From: Chara braunii
Taxonomy: Eukaryota > Streptophyta > Charophyceae > Charales > Characeae
Direction of reading: 5' to 3'
NCBI GenBank assembly: GCA_003427395.1
Contig: BFEA01000037.1
Span: 2,241,465-2,274,448 of the forward strand
Length of the DNA stretch: 32,984 bases
Positions 9,687 through 18,204 of this stretch are shown piece by piece. Numbering within the stretch: position 1 is the first letter of the stretch; each line of letters starts with the position of its first letter. The position numbers and the translations under genes are program-made. Under the pieces are notes generated by a model. It ran no database searches. It was not told the DNA's origin and saw only the letters and a program-made list of their open reading frames with translations.

Positions 9687-9700
9687 TACCTCCGTTGTCT
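8449..9700 (+). repeat. Main array of satellite family S
   Basis: At least eight degenerate units lie head to tail, with cores at about 8449, 8641, 8797, 8917, 9088, 9225, 9376 (partial) and 9542. The consensus runs from ATCGATAGGATGAGCAAAAT through GGATGAATCTACCGCTAGAA to GGAAATATACACTACC. Each core is followed by a TG-rich tract of variable length, so the period varies from about 120 to 190 bp. The last unit is split: (AT)n tracts at 9590-9610 and 9633-9680 lie inside the core before its end at about 9683-9690. Frames here translate the microsatellites and are not genes. Confidence 0.85.
9633..9682. repeat. (TA)n microsatellite inside a satellite core
   Basis: About 50 bp of alternating TA, preceded by a shorter AT block at 9590-9610. 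The TA lies where the satellite core normally reads AAYATGGAAATATACACTAC, so it probably grew from the ATATA within the core. Confidence 0.9.
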
Positions 9701-10453
9701 GATTGGTTACACGTGTGTGTGTGTATACGTGTTTGTGTGTGTGTGAGAGTGGGTATGTGTATGTGTATGCGCTCGTGTGTGCCTGTGAGAGTGTGTGTGA
9801 GTAAGAGAGAGAGAGGGTAGGTAGATCTCATAAAGAAGAGCGAGGAGGTAGAAGAATGTCACGTGCAGGGATATGGTAACTACCACGGGACGAGAGGGAA
9901 TAACATCACGCCAGAGAGGAGATCGTGGAAAAGGTAGAGAAAGGAGAGGGACGAAAGATAGAGTAGGAAAGAAGAAGAAGAAGAAGAAGAAGAAGAAGAA
10001 GAAGAAGCGGAAGCAGCAGGCAACCGTAGCCGAGCTGCGCTGCTGTGTGCTGGATGGGGTGAGTGATGGTCCTTGGTACACGTGGCATCTGTGTGGGGGA
10101 TCGAAGTTGTGAGTGATACGGGAGACATACCTGGTGCTTGAGGTGAACGATATTGGCTGAGATCTGCTCGCACTTCGGGGAGCTGTTGACATCATCAGTG
10201 GCATTGTAGATAGGCTAGATAGGATCTGCCATTTCTAGTCTGGGCGCCGGCCGCCAGATAGGATGTCGACATTGGGTCTTTGTTGATGATGATGAGACTA
10301 TTCGGACATTGCCGCTTATGAGCTTTTGTTCTGCTCCTGTTTGGTGGGTCTCGTGATGCAATTTTGTTTTTGGTTCGAGGTCACGATTATCTGGTCTCAT
10401 GTGTATGAACCTGCTTGGTTTCTGAAGTTCGCTATCGCTCATTTTCCTTGTAT
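9701..10453. other. TG-rich DNA, (GAA)n tract, unassigned sequence
   Basis: TG-rich sequence to about 9820, then purine-rich DNA with (GAA)n at about 9968-10007. The unique-looking DNA to 10450 shows no gene. An ACATACCTGGTGC at about 10125 resembles the GTACCTGATGTG (about 10690) and GTACCTAGTGGA (about 12709) seen ahead of the later units. Confidence 0.5.
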
Positions 10454-10481
10454 TATTATTATTATTATTATTATTATTTTA

Positions 10482-10538
<57 letters not shown>

Positions 10539-10545
10539 TTGCTAT
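10454..10545 (+). repeat. (ATT)n tract, first
   Basis: About 90 bp of ATT repeats with a few interruptions. The isoleucine-rich frame across it is an artefact. Similar tracts at 11901 and 12870 suggest that (ATT)n is the tail of a repeated element. Confidence 0.9.
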
Positions 10546-11016
10546 TATTACTACCATTATTGTTGTGTTCCGATCCTAGCTATAATATGTAGGGGTTGGC
10601 ATGTTAGAGGGGGTAGACGCGCGATCGGTGGTTTTCAGCGAAGGAGGCGAGTGTGTAGGTGGTCAAGGTCTGACAAGGGGAGACGAGTATGTACCTGATG
10701 TGTGTGGGAGCTCGACTTTCGTGTTGACGTCATGTGCATTGGTCACCTAGACTAAGTGAGCCTGTTGCGTGGATGCAACTGTAGTAGAGTAGGTGAGTAG
10801 TGTAGGTTTGGGGTTGGGCGCCAGACAGGTAGCAACGACATTGGATACTGTGTAGGTGTGACAGAGGGCTTGAACTTTGGCTCATGAGTTCGCTGTATTG
10901 CCCTTATTAGATGGAGTCTCGGTGCATTTGTGCTCTCTGCCTGTACACTACTACTTGAACATCTGTATGATTTCGCAAGTTGGCTTTTTGTATATCGTTC
11001 CCACTCATACTCATCG
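10546..11016. other. No gene recognised
   Basis: Mixed-composition DNA between the first ATT tract and the 18S fragment. It carries GTATGTACCTGATGTGTGTG at about 10686, related to the unit at about 12703. The 18S similarity does not extend upstream past about 11017. Confidence 0.45.
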
Positions 11017-11184
11017 CAGTAGAGTAATCAGTTCATACTGATTACGTCCATGTCCTTTGTACACACCACCTTTTGCTCCTACCGATTGAATGGTCCTATG
11101 AAGTGTCTGGACCGCGGTGATCTTGGCGGTTGCCGCTAGGGGTGTTGTAAGAAGTTTCTCTTAAACTTATCATTTGAAGGAAGG

Positions 11185-11220
<36 letters not shown>

Positions 11221-11232
11221 AAAGGATCGTTG
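11017..11232 (+). rRNA. 3' end of nuclear 18S rRNA (decayed fragment)
   Basis: The sequence follows the universal 3' end of eukaryotic small-subunit rRNA: TGATTACGTCC (11038), CTTTGTACACACC (11055), GCTCCTACCGATTGAATGGT (11075), and then GTCGTAACAAGGTTTCCGTA with GGTGAACCTGCG to GGATCGTTG at 11190-11231. Highly conserved positions are changed; for example the CCGCCCGTCGC of the decoding region reads CCACCTTTTGC here, and GCGGAAGG reads GCGAAAGG. Most changes are C-to-T or G-to-A. No upstream 18S and no 5.8S are found, so this is a truncated pseudogene of about 215 bp, not a functional rDNA unit. Confidence 0.88.
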
Positions 11233-11460
11233 ACATAAGAATGGCCGATCTTCAGGGTGTGGGAACAGTGGGACGCTGGCTTGCTCTCCGTTCCGTTGAC
11301 CTTGTTCCCCCCCCTATCCTGCCTATATCCGCCTTTTCTTCCGAATCAGCTCCATCTTCGACATACGTAGTAGAAAAGAGGGGACGAACCGACGAATGTG
11401 CGAGCGGGCACCGCGAGATGACAGAGAGAATGTGCAGGACAGAAGGCACGATTGTGCATT
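11233..11460. other. Unit related to 12.7 kb sequence
   Basis: GTGGGACGCTGGCTTGCTCTCC at about 11269 and CATACGTAG at about 11362 match GTGGGACGTCGGCTTGCTCTCC and CTACGTAG near 12721 and 12818. This marks a second copy of the same unit. Nothing resembling ITS1 or 5.8S follows the 18S end. Confidence 0.5.
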
Positions 11461-11511
11461 CGTGTGTGTGTGTGTGTGTGTGTGTGTAAAAGAGAGAAGA
11501 CCGAGACAAAC

Positions 11512-11574
<63 letters not shown>

Positions 11575-11790
11575 CAGACAGACAGACAGACAAACACAGA
11601 CAGACAGACAGACAGACAAACAAACACAGACAGATAGACAGAGAGACAAACAGACAGGCACGGACAGACACAGACAAACAAACATAGACAGATAGACAGA
11701 GAGACAAACAGACAGGCACGGACAGACACAGACAGACCGAGACAGACACAGACAGACCGAGACAAACACAAACGGACAGACAGACATAAA
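11461..11790 (+). repeat. (GT)n and (ACAG)n tetranucleotide array
   Basis: GT repeats at 11461-11487, then about 260 bp of ACAG repeats that become interrupted by ACAA, ATAG and ACGG variants. A longer block of about 70 bp (AGATAGACAGAGAGACAAAC and onward) is itself duplicated at about 11631 and 11689. The cysteine/leucine/serine-rich minus-strand frames are artefacts of the repeat. Confidence 0.95.
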
Positions 11791-11898
11791 GGAAGAGACA
11801 GAGAGAGAAAAAAGGAGGAGACGAAGAGAAAAGAAAGAGAGAAAACTTACCTGGTCTCCGCCGACTGCCGACCTTGAGTACAACGGACATTGTTTTTA

Positions 11899-11900
<2 letters not shown>

Positions 11901-11966
<66 letters not shown>
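11901..11966 (+). repeat. (ATT)n tract, second
   Basis: About 22 uninterrupted ATT units following the ACAG array. Confidence 0.95.
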
Positions 11967-11967
<1 letters not shown>

Positions 11968-12700
11968 TGTGAGGAATGAGCCATCGCGGGGCCCTTATCA
12001 GACATGCGCATGGTCTGAGCAGCGGCCCTCAGCAAGCCTCGTGCCCACCCTAAGTGAAGGCGGGTCTGAGTACCCACAAGAGGGGCTTGTTTCAGCATCC
12101 TGCGAGGTGGGTCTCAGACAGTTGCTGCACTCTAGCAGGTTGGAGTACAGCCTGGGCCTCACCCCTAGGCAGCGGAGCGTAAGACGTGGATGGTTGCGCC
12201 CTGGCACACACACACTCATTGTGAGACCGACGCATCACTTAGTAACCGCGGGCGACTGAGAATGCGGCATTGTCGACACATCCACCCCGTGGACCAAATG
12301 CAAACACAGCAAGCATTCAGAGCCTAAGTAATCCTGGGTGTGCCCAACTATAAAGGGCTCGGGCCATCAACTGTAGACATGAGCCTGGGCGCAGATACAG
12401 GGACGTGACCAGAAGTTACTGACAATTTCAACGGCCAGGCCCAAACAGTACAACAACAGTAGCACCTCCCACATAGGGAGGGAGCCAGGCATAGGCAACT
12501 GCTGCAACGTTGTGCAAGTGTCTGCATGTGCGCAAGTTGGTCTTGGGTGCGCTCGTAGGTGTTGAGTGGTGTGGGGCACAGCGGGACAGCGGGCCGCTAG
12601 CAGCCATAGCAGGACTCCAGGAAGGCGAGAGGGTGATGAGCGGCGATGTTCTTCAAGACAGAGGCGCAGTGTGAGTTAAGAAGGATGATGGGGGGAGTCG
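11967..12700. other. No gene recognised
   Basis: GC-richer DNA with TATAAAG at 12350-12356 but no reading frame downstream that I can support. No RNA gene is evident and I could not tie it to other parts of the window. Confidence 0.4.
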
Positions 12701-12702
12701 AG

Positions 12703-12866
12703 AGTACGTACCTAGTGGATGTGGGACGTCGGCTTGCTCTCCTTTCCACGCCCTTAGCCCACCTGCTTGTGACGTTGTTGAGCGAGTCTTCCTCGAATGA
12801 AGTACGCCATGTAATTACTACGTAGGAATTGAAAGATGACTTAAATACATTCACTTTCTTGTGTTG

Positions 12867-12934
<68 letters not shown>

Positions 12935-12935
12935 C
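12703..12935 (+). repeat. Unit with (ATT)n tail
   Basis: Begins near GTACGTACCTAGTGGATGTG and shares GTGGGACGYYGGCTTGCTCTCC and a TACGTAG with the 11.26 kb unit. It ends in about 65 bp of uninterrupted ATT (12870-12933). In the 11.2 kb copy the same two landmarks are separated from the ATT tract by the GT/ACAG array, so that array looks like a later expansion. The repeating 3' ATT tract suggests a retroposon-like tail. Confidence 0.5.
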
Positions 12936-12990
12936 ATTCCTTGGTTTTGACTTTGTTATTTCATTGTCGATCGTTATAATTCTCGAAAGA

Positions 12991-13660
12991 GTAGGTCATA
13001 GGAATGACAAGCAGAGTAATGAAAAGGGGAGAGGTGAAGAACGAAGTCTTTTCTCATTCCTATCCTATACACCTTGTTTTTACTGACCCACTGCTACCTT
13101 GTAGTTGATTGATGTAGAACGGGTAATAGGATAAGGCTCATGTGTGAGGAACATCCTATTACTCGTCTGTATATACATGCATATCATAGATTGCTAGATT
13201 GACAGACTAGAAGTGGGGTACCCCTGTGTGGGTCCTCCCATGGTCTGTCTAAGTCTAAACCAATTAGACTAAGAACAAGTGGTAGGATACCCATGTCTGA
13301 GTCATCCTACTGCTTGATGGAATCGATACAGATTAGTAAGTATGAGATGAAGGCTCTTGTGAGGATCCTCTTTCTTCATACTTACATTTGATCGGACTAT
13401 ATTATAGTCCTCCGTCAGAATTGAAGTTCACATTGCTGAACTTCGTGTAGGGTGATAGTGAGGGAGGTGTTGAGAGCTTGTGACTTGTGTGTGATTGCAG
13501 GTCATCTTACTAAAGGAGACTCGTTATGAGTCTATACAAGACTGCATGTTGTTGCCTTATGGTAACAGGTTGGTTCGTCAACTCAACCCTCACTCACCTT
13601 CTACACCCACACTTTGCATCAACCTTTGCACTAAATGACATTTCTGATTTTCATGTCATT
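12991..13660. ncRNA. Run of consecutive hairpins
   Basis: Hairpins follow one another: H0 12991-13070 (10-bp stem ATAGGAATGA plus 5 bp after a bulge), H1 13119-13166 (14 bp, one G-U), H2 13201-13249 (9 bp, bulge, then TGGG), H3 13276-13316 (13 bp, two G-U), H4 13336-13385 (10 bp), H5 13394-13410 (8 bp, 1-nt loop), H6 13423-13444 (8 bp), H7 13517-13533 (6 bp) and H8 13634-13660 (8 bp). H1-H4 have different stems but similar terminal loops: GGCTCATGTGTGAGG, TACCCCTGTGTGGGT, TACCCATGTCTGAGT and GGCTCTTGTGAGGAT. No protein frame crosses it. Whether it is transcribed is unknown; the ncRNA type is a hypothesis. Confidence 0.45.
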
Positions 13661-14352
13661 GTATAAAAGGGTCTGTATTTGGTCAAAAGAGGTCCTTGAA
13701 TGACTGAGTCAAAACAAGAATGTCTGGTAGAAAGATTTGGAAGCACAAGTGTAATGTGTGTGAAAGTGAATGAATGGTTGACTCTGTTAGGATTGCGAAA
13801 TGCTTTTGTTTTGTCTGCAGGTCAGTAAAACGACCAACCGCGTGCTATTCACTCAACTTGCATTGCTTATGCTTACTTGAGCCTCGACTTAGACATTTCG
13901 TTGATTTGTAACCTTTGTACATTTGGTTAGGATTTTCGACTTTTACCCCTTTGATGTTGAGTAGATTATGATAATTGGCAACGGCTGAGAGCCTTGTTTA
14001 TGAACCTATTTTTGTTTTGTGATGTTTGCTTGAAAGACCAAGAGCCTATTTGATTGTTTCTTTTTCAAAAGTCAAAGTTTTGTTCATTCTGATGTTTGCC
14101 TCTATTTGTGTAAAAATGTAAAAGACATCTCCTTGTCTTTTCAGTCTCAACCTTAAAACTGTATTCGTTATGTATGTATTAATTTTGGAAGAACTTATAT
14201 AGCATATATAATTTATGGGATAAGTTTAGATAGAATATGATTTGGTATGCGCGAAAGATCATCAGTTGAGTCGACCTGAATTGTAAGTCGGTCCGGGAGA
14301 TCAGTGCCCCGATGCCCGACACGTAAACGGGTCCGTCTTAGGCGTTCAACCG
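13661..14352. other. AT-rich DNA, no gene
   Basis: Unique-looking AT-rich sequence with many stops in all frames. A TTTTGTCTGCAGGTCAG at about 13809 resembles an intron acceptor, as at 5516, but no exon is supported. Confidence 0.4.
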
Positions 14353-15090
14353 CACGTATACCTATGCTACGGCGATCGAGAAAACGCCCTCAGTCGACCT
14401 ACCTCTACAAAGGCATGTAAAAGCCTTCGCATGTGGGCAGGTAACTCAGCGGGGATACGCCTACCAGACGGTGGTGACAGCCCCTCGGGTAGAGGTGAGT
14501 TGTACCTCGCGAAGTTCCGACCTGTCGCAGGGCGTCGTGAGAGGTATAGCACGCGCGCACGGTCGGAGTGGTGACTGGTTCTTTTTCAGGCAAAACATCC
14601 TACATGACACGACCGTGAGGTTCAGCGTTCCCCATCAGGGCGCGGGACCATCGTGCGCGACAACATCCTAAGGGACGGGCGACGCTCGGGTCCACTTGGC
14701 TTTGACCAAGCGTATCTATAATACAGCGAACGAGCAAACGCCCTCGGCTGACGTACCTCTGCAATTGCATCTAAAAGCTTTCGCACATGGGTCAGTAGCT
14801 CGGTAGGGATACACCCCTAAGGGTGGTGACAGCCCCTTAGGGAAGGAAAGCTTATGCCCCGCGGGAACCTATCCTGACGTAGGGGACCGCGGGATGTATA
14901 GCTGGCGCACCCGGCTAGAGCGGCAACGGAACGACGAGACCCCTCCCATCTCGGCAGCTCGCGGGATGTGTTATGTCATTCTTAAGTTGTCTCTTGTTTT
15001 GTTTTGTTTTGCTCCTGCGTGACATGGTCAGGAGGGCTCTCGTCCTTGCGAAAAAGGCGGGAGCCGATGCGCTCGACAGCGCACCAGGAC
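14353..15090 (+). repeat. Repeat R3, tandem pair
   Basis: Two units about 358 bp apart share CTACCTCTRCAA, GCATSTAAAAGCYTTCGCA, the block GTAGGGATACGCCCCTAAGG with GGTGGTGACAGCCCC, and ATGTATAGC/AGGTATAGC. Unit A is about 14353-14700 and unit B about 14711-15090. A third copy lies inverted at about 25640-25990 and matches unit B through to its end (AAGTTGTCYCTTGTTTTGTT, then GGGAGCYGATGCGCTCRACA). Copies A and C carry a donor-like RGGTRAGTTRTACCTC after the conserved block, so R3 could descend from a gene fragment. No product is recognised. Confidence 0.75.
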
Positions 15091-15998
15091 TTACCAAGGG
15101 GCAACCGCACTCCCGCATCCACCATAACAATCCACCCTGAGCAAAGAGGACTTTCCTGGTCTTGTCCTCCTGGGATATACTAGCGTTGTTCCACGTTTGC
15201 AACTGACTGGTCGGGTCTCGACTCGGCTCATTTGCAACTGACTCGGCTTGTATGTACGTTGCTCCTTTCCCGCCTTCCTCACGTTTGCGCCCCCTGTGTG
15301 CACCAGATTTCCGAACTGCACGTGTACGGGTCGGCGGTAGGGGCCTACGCTGCGTCTTAAGCCCTTTAGGCCATAATCTTCTTCCGTACCGGGTCAGTTT
15401 TTCGCATTAGGTATCTGCCAGTCAGGATCTCCCTTCTCGTTACCTGGTTCCAACTCCACTAGCCTCTATGACCATCGTCTCAGTCCTATCAACCCCACGC
15501 CCGCTAGCACTCTCCCGGTTCCCCACGGTACCTCACTCTTTCCCGGCGCTTAGCCCTTCACCCCGCCTCTCCCCTATTTCCAGCTGCAACCACCTGCGGC
15601 CTCTGCTACTCCTTGACCCTGCTCCCTCTCTATTGGCCATATTGTACAACCCATTCCACAGCAAACCGGGATCCCTCCTTTACTAACTAGTGTACACCCG
15701 GTTCGTCCAGGTCTTGCCTCTACCTCCTGCAGTACTAATCTACCCCACCCCCACTTTCGACCCGGTCCCCAGCCCTTATTACCAGGTTTCTCCTTCCTCC
15801 CATCTATTGTACACCCGGGCTCAATTGTCTTTCACCCTCCTAATGTACGGGGCCACACCTGCTTCCTCCACGTCTGCCCGTAATCCCCTCATGTGTGCAG
15901 TTTACACCCCGGTGCTGAGTACTGGTATGCAGCTTCTCCTTTCCGCTTCCTCCCATCCGACCCCTGCTCATGTGTACATGCCTCTTCCCCTCGTTCTC
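15091..15998. other. Pyrimidine-rich region after the retroelement
   Basis: On the minus strand this follows the last coding motif of the Penelope-like element and may hold its 3' untranslated region and terminus. The plus strand is C/T-rich with scattered TGTACACCCGG-like motifs (about 15689, 15810, 15843, 15970), a loose repetition. Plus-strand frames here are serine/proline/leucine-rich with no homology I recognise. The element's true 3' end cannot be fixed. Confidence 0.45.
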
Positions 15999-16306
15999 TC
16001 ATTCTTCCTCCCTTAGGGGTCTTCCTTGCAACAATTTAACCGGCTGTTCGACCAGCGTCTTCAACGCTGCTCCGAACGGGCCGGTGGCTCTGGCAAATAT
16101 CGCCAGAGCATTGGGAAAGAGCGTCGGGGGATACCCTCGACGCCCCAACTCGATACTGACGGACAGTGCCGCTTGGGCTCTCGTCGCTGGGTCACTGGCG
16201 TGATGTTTGATCCTGTGAAGCGCGGCTATCACCGTGCTCGCCTTTCCTCGTTTGTCTGAGTATGAAGCAAAATCTTGGAAACATCTGAAGGCTAGTGGGC
16301 TTCCAA
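15999..16306 (-). pseudogene. C-terminal domain of the Penelope-like RT
   Basis: An open minus-strand stretch ends in a TGA at 15999 and shows RCFQDFASYSDK, then STVIAALHRIKHHA, then ELGRRGYPP. A basic, hydrophobic helix followed by a RGYP motif is typical downstream of the reverse transcriptase palm in such elements, where the thumb lies. It is out of frame with the piece before it (ending 16292) by one shift near 16310. I take 15999 as the end of the coding region. Confidence 0.55.
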
Positions 16307-16561
16307 CGTCACTCCCTCATTGTTATGTTTATGGCGAATGACAAATTTGATCGGCCCGGGCAGCGCCGCAGCTCTGATCCCCAAGAAGTCCCAAGAGTTG
16401 GTACCGTCATCCGTCCTTACCAGCATTAGCTGCTCCCCATACTCCTTCATGAATTTCTGACATATATACCTCGTTGTCGATACGCTCCGGTGGTCACTCA
16501 TGTCACAGGCGACTACCAAAGTGACATCGTCTATCAGCCTGACCCCGTGTACCAGCCTCTG
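16292..16561 (-). pseudogene. RT fragment with the catalytic Asp-Asp
   Basis: In this frame the minus strand reads RLVHGVRLIDDVTLVVACD. LIDD is the motif C/5 catalytic pair of a reverse transcriptase, with the two Asp codons at 16526-16531. Penelope elements usually have YVDD or similar; Leu at the first position is unusual and may be a mutation in this dead copy. The upstream part (to motif B) lies in another frame. One extra G in the GGGG run near 16570 would join them, so a one-base deletion or sequencing error is the simplest cause. Confidence 0.7.
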
Positions 16562-17250
16562 GTCTGCCCCAGGGAGCTCATAAAGTCCACCTCATGCTTT
16601 GCACACAGCACACACGCGAGCGAGGGGCTAGAGTTCTTTTCCATGGGGATACCCACGACCTGTTTGAGTATCATCTTTCTACACATAATGTACGTGTTCT
16701 CTAACTCGTAGCTGATCATCTGCCAAATCTTAGAGAACTTAACTTTCACATATCCCGTAACCGGGCTCTTCCGGTTAATGGTTACCACTTGACCTCGCCT
16801 ACTCAGGCTCACTTTGAACACTCCCCTCAACTCCCACTGCTGCAGCAGCCAGTCGACAACTCGTCGAATTGCCTCGTGTGGCAGTGATGTTAACATCTCC
16901 TTGATGTCGTAGCAAGCCATCAGGGCCATCGTCCTGTCCCCAAAAATATTCAGCCTTTCTTCAGCCTTCTCCAAGTTCTGTTTTAGCATCGCGGTGGATT
17001 TCATATTGAAGTGCTTGGCTTTAGGGACCCTCTCTAGCAGGAAGTTAAGTACCCGTGCTAGTCTTCTCCCCGTCGTCTTGGAACCCTCCGTTATGGGCTT
17101 CCACCTCGTCAGGTCCTTATGCTTCGGCAGGACGTACGCTTGGCCTAGCCTGGCCGCTGGGTTCCAGGCGCCAATCTTATCGAGGGCTTGCTCTTTGAAC
17201 CCACCCTTACTTGAGCTAGCACCTCCACCCCAGAGACTTGCTGGTAGGCA
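16534..17250 (-). pseudogene. RT core fragment, motifs 2 to 4
   Basis: The open frame (17301-16534; meaningful from about 17235) contains YVLPKHKDLTRWKPI (LPKHK at residues 58-62 of the frame, KPI at 68-70), the motif 2 signature of Penelope reverse transcriptases. YDIKEMLTSLPHEAI (131-145) is motif A with its catalytic Asp at 132. GIPMEKNSSPSLA (217-229) is motif B, in place of the usual G-x-x-M-G-x-x-x-S-P. The frame begins within sequence whose proper reading is another frame, so its first 25 or so residues are not part of the protein. The polymerase would copy element RNA at an endonuclease nick. Confidence 0.8.
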
Positions 17251-17573
17251 ACATTTAGATTGAACATCATCTGGAGGCCATGGTGGTACGTCGAAGGGCA
17301 CATGACCACTAGATCTCCCGGGTTCCTGTCAACCGGGACCACAACCAGGTGGCTCACCTTTGCCGCTACCTCTCTCGTTTTCTCCTCCGAGCAAGCCTGT
17401 CTAGTTTCAGCATGGTTCGATATAATATCCTGGAATACCCTTGGGTCTGCTACCTGGAACAGGTCTCTCCTCATGACTGCTTCCAGGGACTTTCCGACTG
17501 CTCGCTGCACTTCAGCTGGTCTTGTACCAGCATCACTTTGCAAGACATTATACCATCGAGCATTGCGCAACAC
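17145..17573 (-). pseudogene. RT N-terminal fragment, motif 1
   Basis: The frame shows an N-terminal helical part (VLQSDAGTRPAEVQRAVGKS) and then SHLVVVPVDRNPGDLVVMCP, comparable to the ADKG-xx-VVM region that opens Penelope reverse transcriptases. Similarity ends near FNLNVAYQQVSG (about 17240), after which the protein continues in the frame of the next piece. The upstream boundary is a frame change near 17575. Confidence 0.7.
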
Positions 17574-17574
17574 G

Positions 17575-18204
17575 TGCTAACATATGTCCATCCACTCTCG
17601 GCAGTTGATCCTGGCTACACGTACACTCCGCTCAAGCCTCCCTTGCCGCCTTCCGATGGTTGGTTAGGACTTGCTCGACCGTGTTATTCTTCTTCCACAC
17701 CACTCTCACCCGGCGCCGCAGCACCGTTTTCAGTACCGGATGAACTCTACTCTTCCCCACATATAGTACCATTGTGTCGTGTATCCTCCTCTTCTTCAGC
17801 TGGTGGCTAGACTTCACTCCCACATTGACCTTCATCCTGATATTCACCCCGGTCTTCTTCCTGATCACTGCAATTATCTTCTCTTTCAGTGTCCTCCTCA
17901 TATTCTTGGTCTTGAACTCTATGGCATACCTGTATAAGAAAACCAGCTTCGTGACATCAAAGGATTCCAGCTCCGCCTGCTTCCTCGGCATCTCCAGCAA
18001 CAACCTTAGATACCCTTTCCCCCTGCTCCTTGCGCTCTCAGTTTTTACTAGCGGTGCCACTCTGAAATGGCTTCCTCGTTCGAGGAGCTGCTTGGTCCTC
18101 ACTAGGGGCAACTTCACTTCTTCAACGGTAACGGTCAACGTCTTAAACTTCCTCCGGATGACAGACCACTTTTCTCCCCACACCTCACCTCTCGATGATA
18201 CGAT
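17575..18204 (-). pseudogene. Basic linker with CxC motif
   Basis: Same frame as the GIY-YIG region, separated from it only by one in-frame TAA at about 18205. The product is rich in Lys and Arg (for example KTKNMRRTLKEKIIAVIRKK and LKTVLRRRVRVVWKKNN). After a TGA at 17632 the same frame goes on to AECTCSQDQLPRVDGHML, whose two cysteines (CTC, 17617-17625) form a CxC motif. Such a motif may be part of a metal-binding site or finger. No other domain is recognised. Its position between endonuclease and polymerase suggests RNA or DNA binding. Confidence 0.6.

Noticed and set aside
8449-9700. CRISPR-like array
   Set aside because: Repeats are about 60 bp and diverged, spacers are TG microsatellites of variable length, and there are no cas genes; it is a eukaryotic satellite.
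9707-10204. Minus-strand 165-codon ORF
   Set aside because: Most of it translates GT and GAA repeats; the rest has no recognisable motif.
10326-10592. Isoleucine-rich ORF
   Set aside because: It reads the (ATT)n tract.
11233-11460. ITS1 or 5.8S rRNA after the 18S fragment
   Set aside because: No conserved 5.8S sequence is visible, and this DNA matches the unit at 12.7 kb instead.
11252-11890. Minus-strand 212-codon Cys/Leu/Ser-rich ORF
   Set aside because: It is the complement of the ACAG array; the period of four bases gives the repeating residues.
12350-12356. TATAAAG as a promoter
   Set aside because: No gene or repeated structure downstream supports it; one such match is expected by chance.
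15690-16016. Plus-strand 108-codon ORF
   Set aside because: It is in C/T-rich DNA, is Pro/Ser/Leu-rich and has no family resemblance.
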